Made by a program: the position numbers and the translations under genes. From contig NZ_JACXJA010000039.1 of NCBI RefSeq assembly GCF_014705615.1, positions 1 through 33,137 of the forward strand: DNA of 33,137 nt, read 5' to 3'. This DNA is from Paenibacillus oceani. GTDB taxonomy: Bacteria > Bacillota > Bacilli > Paenibacillales > NBRC-103111. A model generated the notes under the pieces. The model saw only the letters and a list, made by a program, of their open reading frames with translations. It was not told the DNA's origin and made no database searches. Each line of letters begins with the position of its first letter. The stretch's first letter is position 1. Below, in pieces: positions 7,559-15,664 of the stretch.

Positions 7559-7600
7559 GCCGCGGTTCGTAACCATCCCGCGTTATCAAAACTAAGGAGG
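7559..7600 (+). promoter_or_regulatory. PreQ1-I riboswitch (translational type)
   Basis: P1 stem CGCGG (7561-7565) and CCGCG (7578-7582) enclose the loop UUCGUAACCAUC. An A-rich linker and AAAACUAAGGAGG (7588-7600) follow, the conserved preQ1-I tail. The AAGGAGG in the tail is also the ribosome binding site of the gene starting at 7610. When preQ1 is bound the pseudoknot should sequester it and shut off translation. The compact layout closely follows the known small class-I aptamers. Confidence 0.85.
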
Positions 7601-7609
7601 CATTATTCG

Positions 7610-8305
7610 ATGTTCAATTTGGTTTGGGGCATCTTGTTTTTGCTCGTTCATTTCGGGCTGTTTTTGCTGTGCTACCGGTTATTCGGCAAGAAGGGGCTGT
7701 ATTCCTGGATCGGCTTTGCGACGGTTCTCGCCAACATCCAGGTGACGAAAACGATCGAGATGCCTTTGCTCGTGACAGGCGGAATCGTCATGACCCTCGG
7801 CAATACGATCTATACGTCGATTTACATGTCCACCGATCTGCTGAACGAAAAGTACGGTACGCAGGCGGCCAGGCAGGCGGTATGGTTCGGGTTTTTCAGT
7901 ATGCTCGCTTCGCTGGTCATTATGCAGATGACGCTGGCGTTCGTTCCCCAGGAAGGCGATCTCGCCCAGGAGTCACTGCAGACGATTTTCGGTCTGCTGC
8001 CGCAAATCGCGGCGGGCAGCTTGTGCGCTTACTTCGTCAGCCAGTTTCTCGATGTCCGCGTGTTCGCCTACCTGAAACGCAAATTTCCGGTGCCCAACCA
8101 ATTCTGGATTCGCATCAACGGCAGCACCCTGCTCAGTCAGCTGGTCGATTCGCTCGTCTTTTGCACGATCGCGTTTGCGACCGAATATCCGTTCGACATT
8201 TGGCTGCAAATTTTCATTACGACCTATTTGTTCAAAATGATCATATCGATAGCGTCGACCCCGGTTTTATACTGGGCCCGCAGCTTCAAAATCAAGGAAG
8301 ACTAG
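7610..8305 (+). CDS. Queuosine precursor transporter (VUT family, YhhQ-like)
   Basis: 231 residues with about six membrane segments. The VUT/YhhQ hallmark D-x2-NE-x-YG-x3-AR is present (STDLLNEKYGTQAARQAVW, residues ~75-93), as is the conserved SQLVDSLVF near residue 180. The family takes up queuine or 7-deazaguanine precursors (preQ0/preQ1) across the cytoplasmic membrane. The preQ1-I riboswitch covering its ribosome binding site independently supports this role: the cell would stop making the importer when preQ1 is plentiful. It is a single-gene unit, with a terminator at 8364-8415. Confidence 0.92.
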   Translation: MFNLVWGILFLLVHFGLFLLCYRLFGKKGLYSWIGFATVLANIQVTKTIEMPLLVTGGIVMTLGNTIYTSIYMSTDLLNEKYGTQAARQAVWFGFFSMLASLVIMQMTLAFVPQEGDLAQESLQTIFGLLPQIAAGSLCAYFVSQFLDVRVFAYLKRKFPVPNQFWIRINGSTLLSQLVDSLVFCTIAFATEYPFDIWLQIFITTYLFKMIISIASTPVLYWARSFKIKED

Positions 8306-8363
8306 TTCAAATTCAGAGCTTGTGATGTGCAGTCACCAACAGGCACACAACAGACAAACGCCA

Positions 8364-8415
8364 ACAAACCCTCCAACTCCGCCGTTCCGCGGATTTAGAG
8401 GGTTTGTCGTTTTCC
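8364..8415 (+). terminator. Rho-independent terminator after the transporter gene
   Basis: ACAAACCCTC (8364-8373) pairs with GAGGGTTTGT (8398-8407), with an inner CCGC / GCGG helix, then CGTTTTCC. It lies between convergent genes and may act on both strands. Confidence 0.75.
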
Positions 8416-8448
8416 GGTATTCTCATTTTGCGATCGTTACGGCTTGGT

Positions 8449-10320
8449 TTATCGAAGGAAGCCGTTCAGCTTCCCCATCATATCCCGATACTCTTTGGAA
8501 TCAGTCATTTCCTTCACATGACGGTCCCAGTCGTCCAGCGACGCTTCGCCGCTTATGACTTTGACTTTCAACTCCTGAAGCTTGCGGTTCAACTCGCCGT
8601 ATTCGCCTGTCGCGAACAAAGCGTTTGCCTGCGGCAGCGTTTTGCCGGCATACGACACGTCCTGCCAAGCGTACACCGCGTACCGGTACCCGTCCCGGGT
8701 CGAATCGGACAACTGGTCGAACAGCGCCTTTTGCGGAAGCAGCGACGTCGTGCCGAACACATTGTCCAGCACGGACCGGTCCGCTTCGCCGAGTCCGGAT
8801 ATGCTGCTCCAATCGCTTTCGCTTGCGGCTATTCCGCGGTCGAGCCAGTCCAGGATCGATTCCGCTTTGTCCTTCGGCACCGTACGCGGGATGATGTAAA
8901 GCCCGGACTCCTCCGTGCTCCAAGGCGCAATCGCGCCGCTTGTCCCCTTCAGCCCCGGAATCGGCATCCAGCGCGCGGAAAATTTGTCGGATGTGCCGGC
9001 TTCGACGGTCAGCTTCGCCGCCTGTTCAGCGGTGATCGCGGCAAGACCGACCCGGCCTTGACTGAGCTTGGATACGACACGCTCGCTGCCGGTTTGCGCG
9101 AACTCTTTGTCGATCAAGCCGGCCTTAAAGGCGCGAGCGAGCCAGTCCAGCGCGGCCCGCTGTTCTTTCCCGACCGCGTTATCGACGACTTTCCCGCCGG
9201 CCGCGCCAAACCGCACGGGGCTTCCCGTGAACGCCTGCTCCACCCAGGACAAGGTGCCGAGCCCGTTGCCGTCCACACGCCCCGTGATGCCGATCGTATT
9301 ATGCTTGCCGTCCCCATCCGGGTCGTAATGAACGAACTTATCCAACACCGCGAACAATTGGTCCATCGTCTCCGGCATAATAAGTCCGAGGCGGTCCAGC
9401 CAATCTTGGCGGATCGCGGGAAAAGCCGCAGCATTCGGATGACTCGGGCGCGGAATGCCGTACAGCCGGCCGCCGATGCTGCGCGCAGCCGCGGCATCGC
9501 CGGACGCCAGCGCTTGGAGCCGCGGGTACTTCTCGAGCATATCCGTCAGATCGGACGCAAACGACTGGAGCAGCTCATCCGAGTAGCGGTACGGGTTGCC
9601 GAGCAGCATCAGATCGGTCGGATCTCCCGCCGCGATCCGGATATTGACCCGGTCGTTGTATTGCTCCGGCGCATAAATCGAGAAGCGGATATCGGACTTC
9701 CACTCCGTCTTGAAGTATTCGTTCAGCTTGTCCGAAGCGTCCAGAACGCCGTTGTCCGAACGGGTTCCTACGCTGAAGCGCACCGGCGCATTCGGGTCGC
9801 TCACCATGGCGGCTTGATCCAACGCGTTCCAGCTGACTTTCAAGCCGCTGGCCTCGGCCGGCATCCGCAGCGGAACCCACAATAGGTCGCCTTCGATATA
9901 CGGCGCCACCGGCAGTTCAACTACCGCGCCTCCTTTGATGTTCATCTCTCCGTGTCCGACGCGAAATACGAGAGTCTCGCCGCTTGCGCGGCTTGCCGTC
10001 AGCTCGAGCTGCCCGGAGTTCCACTCCAGGCTGTAGCCGATGCCCTCCAGCAGCGCTCTCGCCGGGACGACCGTCGTCCCGTCCTTCATCTTGGGAGCCG
10101 CCGGCCACTTCACGACCGGGCCTTCGAAAACAATCCGCACTGTCCGGGAATCGGCCGCTTCCTCAACGCCTGGAGGCGCATCGCTCCAAGGCCAGCCGTT
10201 CGGCACATCGGCATATGCCGGAGCCGGAGCCGCCCCCGCTAACGATAGTGCCGCTACGCACAACGCAGCCGGTAGCGTCTTCCAGCTTTTTTTGCTTGAT
10301 CCAGCTTGATCGTTAACCAA
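8449..10320 (-). CDS. Secreted fusion: copper-amine-oxidase-like stalk domain plus ABC solute-binding domain
   Basis: 623 residues from TTG at 10320, with a weak AAAGGCGG upstream. The N-terminus is a Sec signal peptide ending near AYA-D (residue ~38) with no lipobox. Residues ~60-175 form the copper-amine-oxidase N-terminal (stalk) domain common in Paenibacillus cell-surface proteins: VVPARALLEGIGYSLEWN and LLWVPLRMPAEASGLKVSWN, with no catalytic part. From ~180 to the end there is a family-1 type solute-binding fold, including a calcium-loop-like DPDGDGKHNTIG as in LplA-type proteins. No transporter genes are adjacent. The domain pairing suggests a wall- or surface-held binding or sensing protein. 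It could also be only a binding protein with an extra N-terminal surface domain. Confidence 0.8.
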   Translation of the reverse strand: MVNDQAGSSKKSWKTLPAALCVAALSLAGAAPAPAYADVPNGWPWSDAPPGVEEAADSRTVRIVFEGPVVKWPAAPKMKDGTTVVPARALLEGIGYSLEWNSGQLELTASRASGETLVFRVGHGEMNIKGGAVVELPVAPYIEGDLLWVPLRMPAEASGLKVSWNALDQAAMVSDPNAPVRFSVGTRSDNGVLDASDKLNEYFKTEWKSDIRFSIYAPEQYNDRVNIRIAAGDPTDLMLLGNPYRYSDELLQSFASDLTDMLEKYPRLQALASGDAAAARSIGGRLYGIPRPSHPNAAAFPAIRQDWLDRLGLIMPETMDQLFAVLDKFVHYDPDGDGKHNTIGITGRVDGNGLGTLSWVEQAFTGSPVRFGAAGGKVVDNAVGKEQRAALDWLARAFKAGLIDKEFAQTGSERVVSKLSQGRVGLAAITAEQAAKLTVEAGTSDKFSARWMPIPGLKGTSGAIAPWSTEESGLYIIPRTVPKDKAESILDWLDRGIAASESDWSSISGLGEADRSVLDNVFGTTSLLPQKALFDQLSDSTRDGYRYAVYAWQDVSYAGKTLPQANALFATGEYGELNRKLQELKVKVISGEASLDDWDRHVKEMTDSKEYRDMMGKLNGFLR

Positions 10321-10566
10321 AAAGTCCCCCCGCCTTTCTATTCGTTACCCTTACAAAGTTAGACGTTATTCCCCAAAGGAAAGTTTCCCTTCGGACAATA
10401 TTTCGACATTTCCGCTTGGCTTACGGACCTTTGGACCCCAGCCTGCATGCGGCTCCGCCGATCGAGTCTCTGCGGGCGCCGGACGCACCGGTATGGTATA
10501 CTGGATTGCAGCGGACCCGCAGTGGAGCAAGGCTGCAATTTATTTCAGATCAGGGGGACAGGCAGG

Positions 10567-10854
10567 TTGAAAATCCACATCGTCGCCGGTATTCTCGTCG
10601 GTTACTTCAACGATATTTGGCAAATGGTGCTTGTCGCCTCGGTATTATGGGGCATCGTGTTTTGCGCATTTATGCTCAAATCGTACAAGGAGCGCAAAGA
10701 ACGGTACTTGGCCCGATTGAAATCGCTGGGCAAAGAGAATGAATTCGGGCTGTCGCCGAAGATCGCTTATTACATCCGGGAGTTTATTATGGCGGTTGGC
10801 ATGGCTTTCATGATCGGCACGATTACGTTGACGGTCAAATCGATGGCCGGTTGA
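10567..10854 (+). CDS. Small two-helix membrane protein of unknown function
   Basis: 95 residues from TTG at 10567, nine bases after AGGGGG; an upstream extension of the frame to 10447 has no protein-like features. A first membrane helix (QMVLVASVLWGIVFCAFML) is followed by a charged cytoplasmic loop (KSYKERKERYLARLKSLGKENEFG). A second helix (FIMAVGMAFMIGTITLTV) lies near the C-terminus. An extended -10 (TGGTATACT, ~10490) could drive it. I do not recognise a family. The 30-base inverted repeat at 10879-10908 lies just downstream. Confidence 0.65.
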   Translation: MKIHIVAGILVGYFNDIWQMVLVASVLWGIVFCAFMLKSYKERKERYLARLKSLGKENEFGLSPKIAYYIREFIMAVGMAFMIGTITLTVKSMAG

Positions 10855-10878
10855 TGCGTTGCTCAATGGTTTAAGATG

Positions 10879-10908
10879 CCGCTCCATTTGCCGACGCGAA
10901 TGGAGCGG
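10879..10908. repeat. Perfect inverted repeat downstream of the small membrane protein gene
   Basis: CCGCTCCATT, ten bases, then AATGGAGCGG. It lacks a T run; it may still end or stabilise the upstream transcript. Confidence 0.5.
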
Positions 10909-11029
10909 ACGGCGTCTGTCGGCCGGGCAGGCCGCCGCTATTTACTGATTTACTTCAGTACGCGGCCCGGTTCCTCGGCGAACAGCGCGTGCTCCAATCC
11001 CCGTTCGTCATTTCTTAAAATCCGCTTCC

Positions 11030-11300
11030 TATAGCGAATTCGGCTTGAACATCCCGTCGTTCACATAATTCGTCACGAATTGCTCGCGCTCGCACCTTCG
11101 ATTCGTGTTTTCTTACAACGACGAATCCCGAATCGGGGGATGCCGGTCCGGCACACCCGCCAATTCGCCCCATCCGTCCCGATCGTCGCTAATTTCGACA
11201 AAATGTCCGTTCTCGTAATCCATAATGAACGTCCGGTCCGGCAGCATTCGATCTCGCTGCGGGTATAGTGAACCCGGAAAATCTCCTCCCAGCGGATTAA
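11030..11300 (-). pseudogene. Decayed coding remnant of unknown family
   Basis: Three protein-like stretches follow each other on the minus strand in shifting frames. EEIFRVHYTRSEIE comes near 11300-11258. An open frame 11247-11113 reads MLPDRTFIMDYENGHFVE and later ISDDRDGWGELAG. EREQFVTNYVNDGMFKP lies near 11091-11040. Conserved-looking aromatic and acidic residues suggest one former gene broken by frameshifts and stops. I cannot name the family. Confidence 0.4.
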
Positions 11301-11866
11301 ATAGGACAGCGGTCGACCGTTCCTGAGACGGTTTTCACTCCCAAATACCTACATCGTCCGTATACAGCATAGACCTGTCCGATTCTCCATCTCCTTCCAG
11401 TATGGACAAATTAGTATGGTTATACGACATCCGTCCGACATTTCCTGCTGGTTTCGACGTTTTCGGTGATGGGGAGTCTTTCAATCGGGAGTAGAGGTTC
11501 CGTTGGCAGGATAAAGGTCGAGTTGTACATCGCGTCGCATACGGTTCCAACATCTTATCGCACAGAGTTCTATATACCAGACAAGTCCCGACGGGTAATG
11601 GACAACATGCCGGATGCAGCAAGCCGGATTCGGCAAATTCACGGTTGGCACGAAATGGAGTCTGATAGGCGAGCGGAGCCTGGTGGGCGGTAGAAGCAAT
11701 AGGTTGGAATAGCAAATGACCTGTTTAAAAGCGCGAACGTTATGAGGGAACACGAAACAATGCAAGGTAGCTAGGAGGGATATGAGAGGTCACTAAGGCA
11801 ACATTACGTTGGAATAGTTTAGTTAGTATGGATGAAACGGTACGAGTTTACATAATGGTAGGATGC
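11301..11866. other. Gene-free stretch
   Basis: A lower-GC region with short open frames on both strands, none with ribosome sites or recognisable protein features. I see nothing assignable in it. Confidence 0.5.
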
Positions 11867-11986
11867 GGTAATAGCAGGTGGTACGCGGTCATATGTGGCG
11901 GAATGCGGGAACAGCAGTTGGTACGCGGTCAGATACGGCGGGATGCGGGAATAGTAGATGGTGCGAGGCCATATGCGGCTGGATGC
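11867..11986. repeat. Three tandem copies of a 40-bp imperfect repeat
   Basis: Copies begin at 11867, 11907 and 11947. Each reads approximately GG-x-AATAGCAG-x-TGGTACGCGG, then TCATATGCGGCGGGATGC, with a few substitutions between copies; a partial fourth copy follows. There are no variable spacers, so it is not a CRISPR array. The unit resembles the palindromic repeats just to the right. Confidence 0.8.
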
Positions 11987-12022
11987 GGCCAGCAATAAGA
12001 GATGATTGCAGCTTCTATTTCG

Positions 12023-12195
12023 GACAAAACCTCCTTTTTTGGAAAATAAGAGTTGTTTGCACCCCTTATTTCAGCCAGTTGTGCCAATTTCCCGGATACG
12101 AGCAGGAAATAAGAGCCCCTAGGAGCTCTTAATATCGCGTTTTTGGGCAAATCCCGCAAAATAAGAGGTGCAAACATCTGCTATCGCTTCCGGAT
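12023..12195. repeat. Cluster of degenerate AATAAG...CTTATT palindromic repeats
   Basis: Three successive imperfect palindromes: AAATAAGAGTTGTTTGCA running into CCCCTTATTT; AAATAAGAGCCCCTAGGAG running into CTCTTAATAT; and AAAATAAGAGGTGCAAAC running into ATCTGCTATC. The same kind of unit recurs at 24640-24980. This is probably a dispersed intergenic repeat family. Confidence 0.55.
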
Positions 12196-12424
12196 CGCTG
12201 ATCGCTGTCCGATCCCTTACCAGATAGCTCCCGGAAAGAGCCACAGACGCAAGGCGCCGTAAAATCGCACCGAGCGGAACAACCCACCATCTGCTATCGC
12301 TTTCGGATCACTACCGAATTGCTGATCGCCGCCCGCTCCCCTACCGGATAGCACTCGAAACAGCCGCAGAGCGGTTGCTCCGCAAGGCGCCGTAAAATCG
12401 CACCGAGCGGAACAACCCAACCAT
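12174..12424. repeat. Direct duplication of a ~120-135-bp GC-rich segment
   Basis: Two copies begin with CATCTGCTATCGCTT (12174 and 12288). Each ends in an identical 39-base block (12248-12286 and 12381-12419) that starts GCAAGGCGCCGT. The second copy carries about 15 extra bases. No coding content is seen. Confidence 0.75.
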
Positions 12425-12494
12425 CTGCCAGACAGCGCTGCGAGGCCTTGAAACAACTTGCAACAACTTTCACCAGCTTACAGCCGGTTACAGC

Positions 12495-13595
12495 CTACAG
12501 CCAAGTACTGTCCGCGTTCATCGGCATCGGCTCCGGAGATTCGCACGAGCTGTGCATCTCATAATGCTTCCCTTGATCGGAAGCGTCATGGAAGCCGTGC
12601 ATCGCCTCCAGCACGTGGTAGGCGAGATCTCCGTTCGCGCGGTGCGGGCGGTTCTCCGCGATCGCTCTGGCGATATCGAGCACGCCGACGCCGCGGCTGT
12701 TCTCGGCAAAGCCGTGTGACAGCGGAATCTCCGTCCAATCTTTCGCCCCTTTGCGGCGGTACAGCACCGGTCCGCCGAACGTGTTCGGGTCCGGCACCTT
12801 CAGCGAGCCTTCGCTTCCATAGATTTCGATCCGGGGCAAACCCGATCCGCCCATTACGTCGAAGCTCGTAATGATCGTGCCGATCGCGCCGGAAGCGAAT
12901 TCGAGCAACCCCGCGATATGCGTCGGGGTGTCGACCTGAATCATTTGGCCGTATTTCGGTTCGCTCGTAATGCGCCGTTCCGGGAAGCTCGTCTTCGTCA
13001 TGCCTGCAATTCGGCTGATTGGACCAAGCGCCGCCACCAACGCGGTCAAATAATAAGGTCCCATATCGAACATCGGGCCGCCGCCGGCTTTATAGAAAAA
13101 TACCGGATCGGGATGCCAGTTCTCCGGACCGCGGCTCAGCATAAACGCCGTAGCGGCGACCGGCTGGCCAATCCAGCCGTCACGGATCAGCTTGATGCTA
13201 GTCTGGATGCCGCCCCCAAGGAACGTATCCGGCGCGCAGCCGACCCGAAGCCCTTTCTCCTTCGCCAGCTCGACGATTTTGCGACCGTCTTCGCGCGTGA
13301 CCGCAAGCGGTTTCTCAACATACACATGCTTGCCGGCATTCAGCGCCCGCAAGCATACTTCCGCATGAGCGGCCGGAATCGTCAAATTGATCACAAGATC
13401 GATCGCCGGATCGGCCAGCAGCTCTTCGACGGAGCAGGCTTTCGCTACGCCAAACTCCTCGGCCCGGGCCTGGGCGCGGCTGACGTCCAGATCGGCGCAG
13501 GCCACAACTTCAAGGGCCCGGTACGTTTTGCAGTTTTTGAAATAGATGGCGCTAATATTGCCGCACCCGATAATGCCTACGCGAACTTTCTCCAT
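12495..13595 (-). CDS. Gfo/Idh/MocA-family NAD(P)-dependent oxidoreductase (last gene of the xyl operon)
   Basis: 366 residues from ATG at 13595, nine bases after GGAGGGG. The N-terminal Rossmann fold is VRVGIIGCGNISAIYFKN with the dinucleotide-binding GxGxxS-type loop. The family lysine motif is HVYVEKPLA (residues ~90-98), followed by the C-terminal substrate domain with GGGPMFDMGPYYL. Members oxidise or reduce sugars, inositols and their keto forms. It is the fifth gene of a run reading xylA-xylB-Gfo-ThuA-Gfo, so a role in pentose or pentoside breakdown is likely; the exact substrate cannot be read. The 89-base gap to thuA is the largest within the operon. Confidence 0.88.
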   Translation of the reverse strand: MEKVRVGIIGCGNISAIYFKNCKTYRALEVVACADLDVSRAQARAEEFGVAKACSVEELLADPAIDLVINLTIPAAHAEVCLRALNAGKHVYVEKPLAVTREDGRKIVELAKEKGLRVGCAPDTFLGGGIQTSIKLIRDGWIGQPVAATAFMLSRGPENWHPDPVFFYKAGGGPMFDMGPYYLTALVAALGPISRIAGMTKTSFPERRITSEPKYGQMIQVDTPTHIAGLLEFASGAIGTIITSFDVMGGSGLPRIEIYGSEGSLKVPDPNTFGGPVLYRRKGAKDWTEIPLSHGFAENSRGVGVLDIARAIAENRPHRANGDLAYHVLEAMHGFHDASDQGKHYEMHSSCESPEPMPMNADSTWL

Positions 13596-13684
13596 GGAAC
13601 TTAACCCCTCCGCCTTCAATCGAGATGAACGGTTCCCCCGCTTATTCCATTTACGCAGCTGCGGTCCGCTCTCATACCGCCGGA

Positions 13685-14440
13685 CTACAGCTGGCTGTCT
13701 CCCATTCCCGTATACGCCGCGCCCTGCTCTACAGCCGATCCTTTCGCCGCAGAAGCCGCCGCTTCCTCCGCACGCCGCTTGCCTTCCGCCGCCCATACGA
13801 AGCCGCGGCGCATCATCAGCTTCACCTGCGGGATCTCGACGACGCTGGCGACGTGCCCGAGCGAACAGTAAAAGACGCGGCCGACGCCCCATCGCTTCGT
13901 CCAGACGACCGGGATATCGACGGCCTTGTTCAGCGAATGCGGACCCGGCGCCACCGGAAAACGCGTCGTAGCGAGCACTTCGACAGCCGGATCAACATGC
14001 ATGTAATACTGCTCGGTCTTGACGCCGAAATCGTCGATGCCTTCGAGTAGAGGGCTGGAGCTGCTCTTGATGTTCACGGTGTATTCGACGGAATCGTTCC
14101 CGGGATGCGCCACCCACTGCCCGCCGGTCATAAACTGCCAGTCGACGTTCGTGCGGAACGCGTCGCACATGCCGCCATGGCAGCCTGCGATCCCGACGCC
14201 GCTTTGCACCGCTTTGGATACGCCCTCAACCTGCTCCTTCTCGATCTGCCCCATCGTCCATACTGGCACGATCAGATCGAGCGACTTCAGCTTCTCTTCG
14301 TCGGCGAACGTCTCCAGCGTATCGGACAGCTCCACCCGGAACCCTTCCTCTTCGAGCACCGTCCGGAAAATGGCGGCCACTTCCTCTGGCTGGTGTCCGA
14401 GCCAGCCGCCCCAAACGATTAATGCTTGCTTACTGCTCAT
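13685..14440 (-). CDS. ThuA-like protein (class I glutamine-amidotransferase-like fold)
   Basis: 251 residues from ATG at 14440, which has GAAGGAGG upstream; the frame opens earlier at 14530 but overlaps the preceding gene. It opens with ALIVWGGWLGH and has VPVWTMGQIEKEQ, then GVGIAGCHGGMCDAF with the conserved CHGG turn, and GRVFYCSLGH near the end. These are hallmarks of the ThuA (trehalose-utilisation) family, whose members often travel with Gfo/Idh/MocA oxidoreductases in sugar operons. The catalytic role is not settled. It starts 17 bases after the upstream oxidoreductase gene and is clearly cotranscribed with it. Confidence 0.88.
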   Translation of the reverse strand: MSSKQALIVWGGWLGHQPEEVAAIFRTVLEEEGFRVELSDTLETFADEEKLKSLDLIVPVWTMGQIEKEQVEGVSKAVQSGVGIAGCHGGMCDAFRTNVDWQFMTGGQWVAHPGNDSVEYTVNIKSSSSPLLEGIDDFGVKTEQYYMHVDPAVEVLATTRFPVAPGPHSLNKAVDIPVVWTKRWGVGRVFYCSLGHVASVVEIPQVKLMMRRGFVWAAEGKRRAEEAAASAAKGSAVEQGAAYTGMGDSQL

Positions 14441-14457
14441 ATGTACCGGCGCCTCCT

Positions 14458-15618
14458 TCACATGTCGGCGATCGAGATCCAGCGCTTTTCGTCGATCGAC
14501 CGCTCCACCGCTTCGAGAACCGCCTGGCACGATACTCCGTCATGAAAGTTCGGCACGGGTTGGCGGTTTTCCTGCAACGCTTGCATCATTTCTACCATTT
14601 CATGGATGAACGTATGTTCATAGCCGATCGTATGTCCCGGAGGCCACCACGCTTCGGAATAGGCATGGGCGGGATCGGTCGCGAGCACGCGGCGGAATCC
14701 TTGCACGTCGGCGGGATCGTCCTTAAAATACACCTGCAGCTCGTTCATCCGTTCAAAATCGAACTTGACGCTGCCGAGGCTGCCGTTTATTTCGAAGCCG
14801 TTCGTACAGCGGTGCCCCGCGGCAAACCGGGTCGCCTCGAAGCTGCCGAGCGCGCCGTTTGCGAAGCGGGCCAGGAATAACGTCGCATCGTCGACCGTAA
14901 CCTCGCCTTTTGGAGCGTCCTTGCTCCCTTGAGCGCTCAGTCCGGTCATCTCGCTCGGCATCGGACGTTCCTTGACGAACGTCTCGCTCATGCCGACCAC
15001 CTCGGTCATCTCGCCTACCAAATACCGCGCCATATCGATCAGATGCGCCCCAAGATCCCCATGCGCGCCAGAACCGGCCACCCGTTTATCCAGCCGCCAG
15101 ACGAGAGGGAAATCCGGATCGAGAATCCAGTCCTGCAAAAAGACGGCGCGGAAATGGTAAACCCGGCCGAGCCGCCCATCCTCGATCAGCTTCTTCGCCA
15201 GCCTTACGGCAGGCGCGAACCGGTAATTAAAGCCGACCATATGCTTGACGCCGGCTTCCTCGGCCGCCTGCAGCATCTCTCTCGCATCCCCAAGCGACAG
15301 CGCCAGCGGCTTCTCGCAGAACAGATGCTTGCCGGCCTTCGCCGCCGCAAGGGCGATCTCCTTGTGCGCATCGCTCGGCGCATTGATGTCGATCAGGTCG
15401 ATATCGTCGCGTAGGACGATCTCCCGCCAATCCGTCGAAGCTTCCTCCCAGCCGAACTGTGCGGCCGCCCGGCGCACCGCCTCCCCGTTCCGTCCGCCGA
15501 TCACCTTCATAACGGGTTTCGCCGTATCCGGAAAAAACATCGGGAGATCCCGGTACGCGTGACTGTGCGCTTTCCCCATAAACTTATAACCGATCATGCC
15601 GATCCGAACCTGCTCCAT
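14458..15618 (-). CDS. Gfo/Idh/MocA-family oxidoreductase (third gene of the xyl operon)
   Basis: 386 residues. The Rossmann start VRIGMIGYKFMGKAHSHAY is of the GxxFMGKAHS type typical of sugar-operon members. The catalytic lysine motif is HLFCEKPLA (~94-102), followed by HMVGFNYRFAPAV. A GAHGDLGAHLIDMARYL segment supplies the conserved His of the active site, and W-x-PGHTIGYEHTF is near the C-terminus. The two oxidoreductases in this operon are only distantly alike, so they probably act on different intermediates. It lies 46 bases from xylB and 17 bases from thuA, in one transcription unit. Confidence 0.9.
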   Translation of the reverse strand: MEQVRIGMIGYKFMGKAHSHAYRDLPMFFPDTAKPVMKVIGGRNGEAVRRAAAQFGWEEASTDWREIVLRDDIDLIDINAPSDAHKEIALAAAKAGKHLFCEKPLALSLGDAREMLQAAEEAGVKHMVGFNYRFAPAVRLAKKLIEDGRLGRVYHFRAVFLQDWILDPDFPLVWRLDKRVAGSGAHGDLGAHLIDMARYLVGEMTEVVGMSETFVKERPMPSEMTGLSAQGSKDAPKGEVTVDDATLFLARFANGALGSFEATRFAAGHRCTNGFEINGSLGSVKFDFERMNELQVYFKDDPADVQGFRRVLATDPAHAYSEAWWPPGHTIGYEHTFIHEMVEMMQALQENRQPVPNFHDGVSCQAVLEAVERSIDEKRWISIADM

Positions 15619-15664
15619 CGCCTAAATCCCCCTTACCCTCGGATAATATAGCCGATCCTGCCGA

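Noticed and set aside
8404-9885. Long plus-strand open frame opposite the stalk/solute-binding gene, and similar ones at 16064-17254, 20663-21835 and 25881-27023
   Set aside because: These are antisense shadows caused by GC-rich codon use of the real minus-strand genes. They are Arg/His/Pro-rich and lack ribosome sites and recognisable motifs.
11867-11986. Possible CRISPR array
   Set aside because: The 40-bp units are contiguous with no spacers and differ from one another; no cas gene is present.
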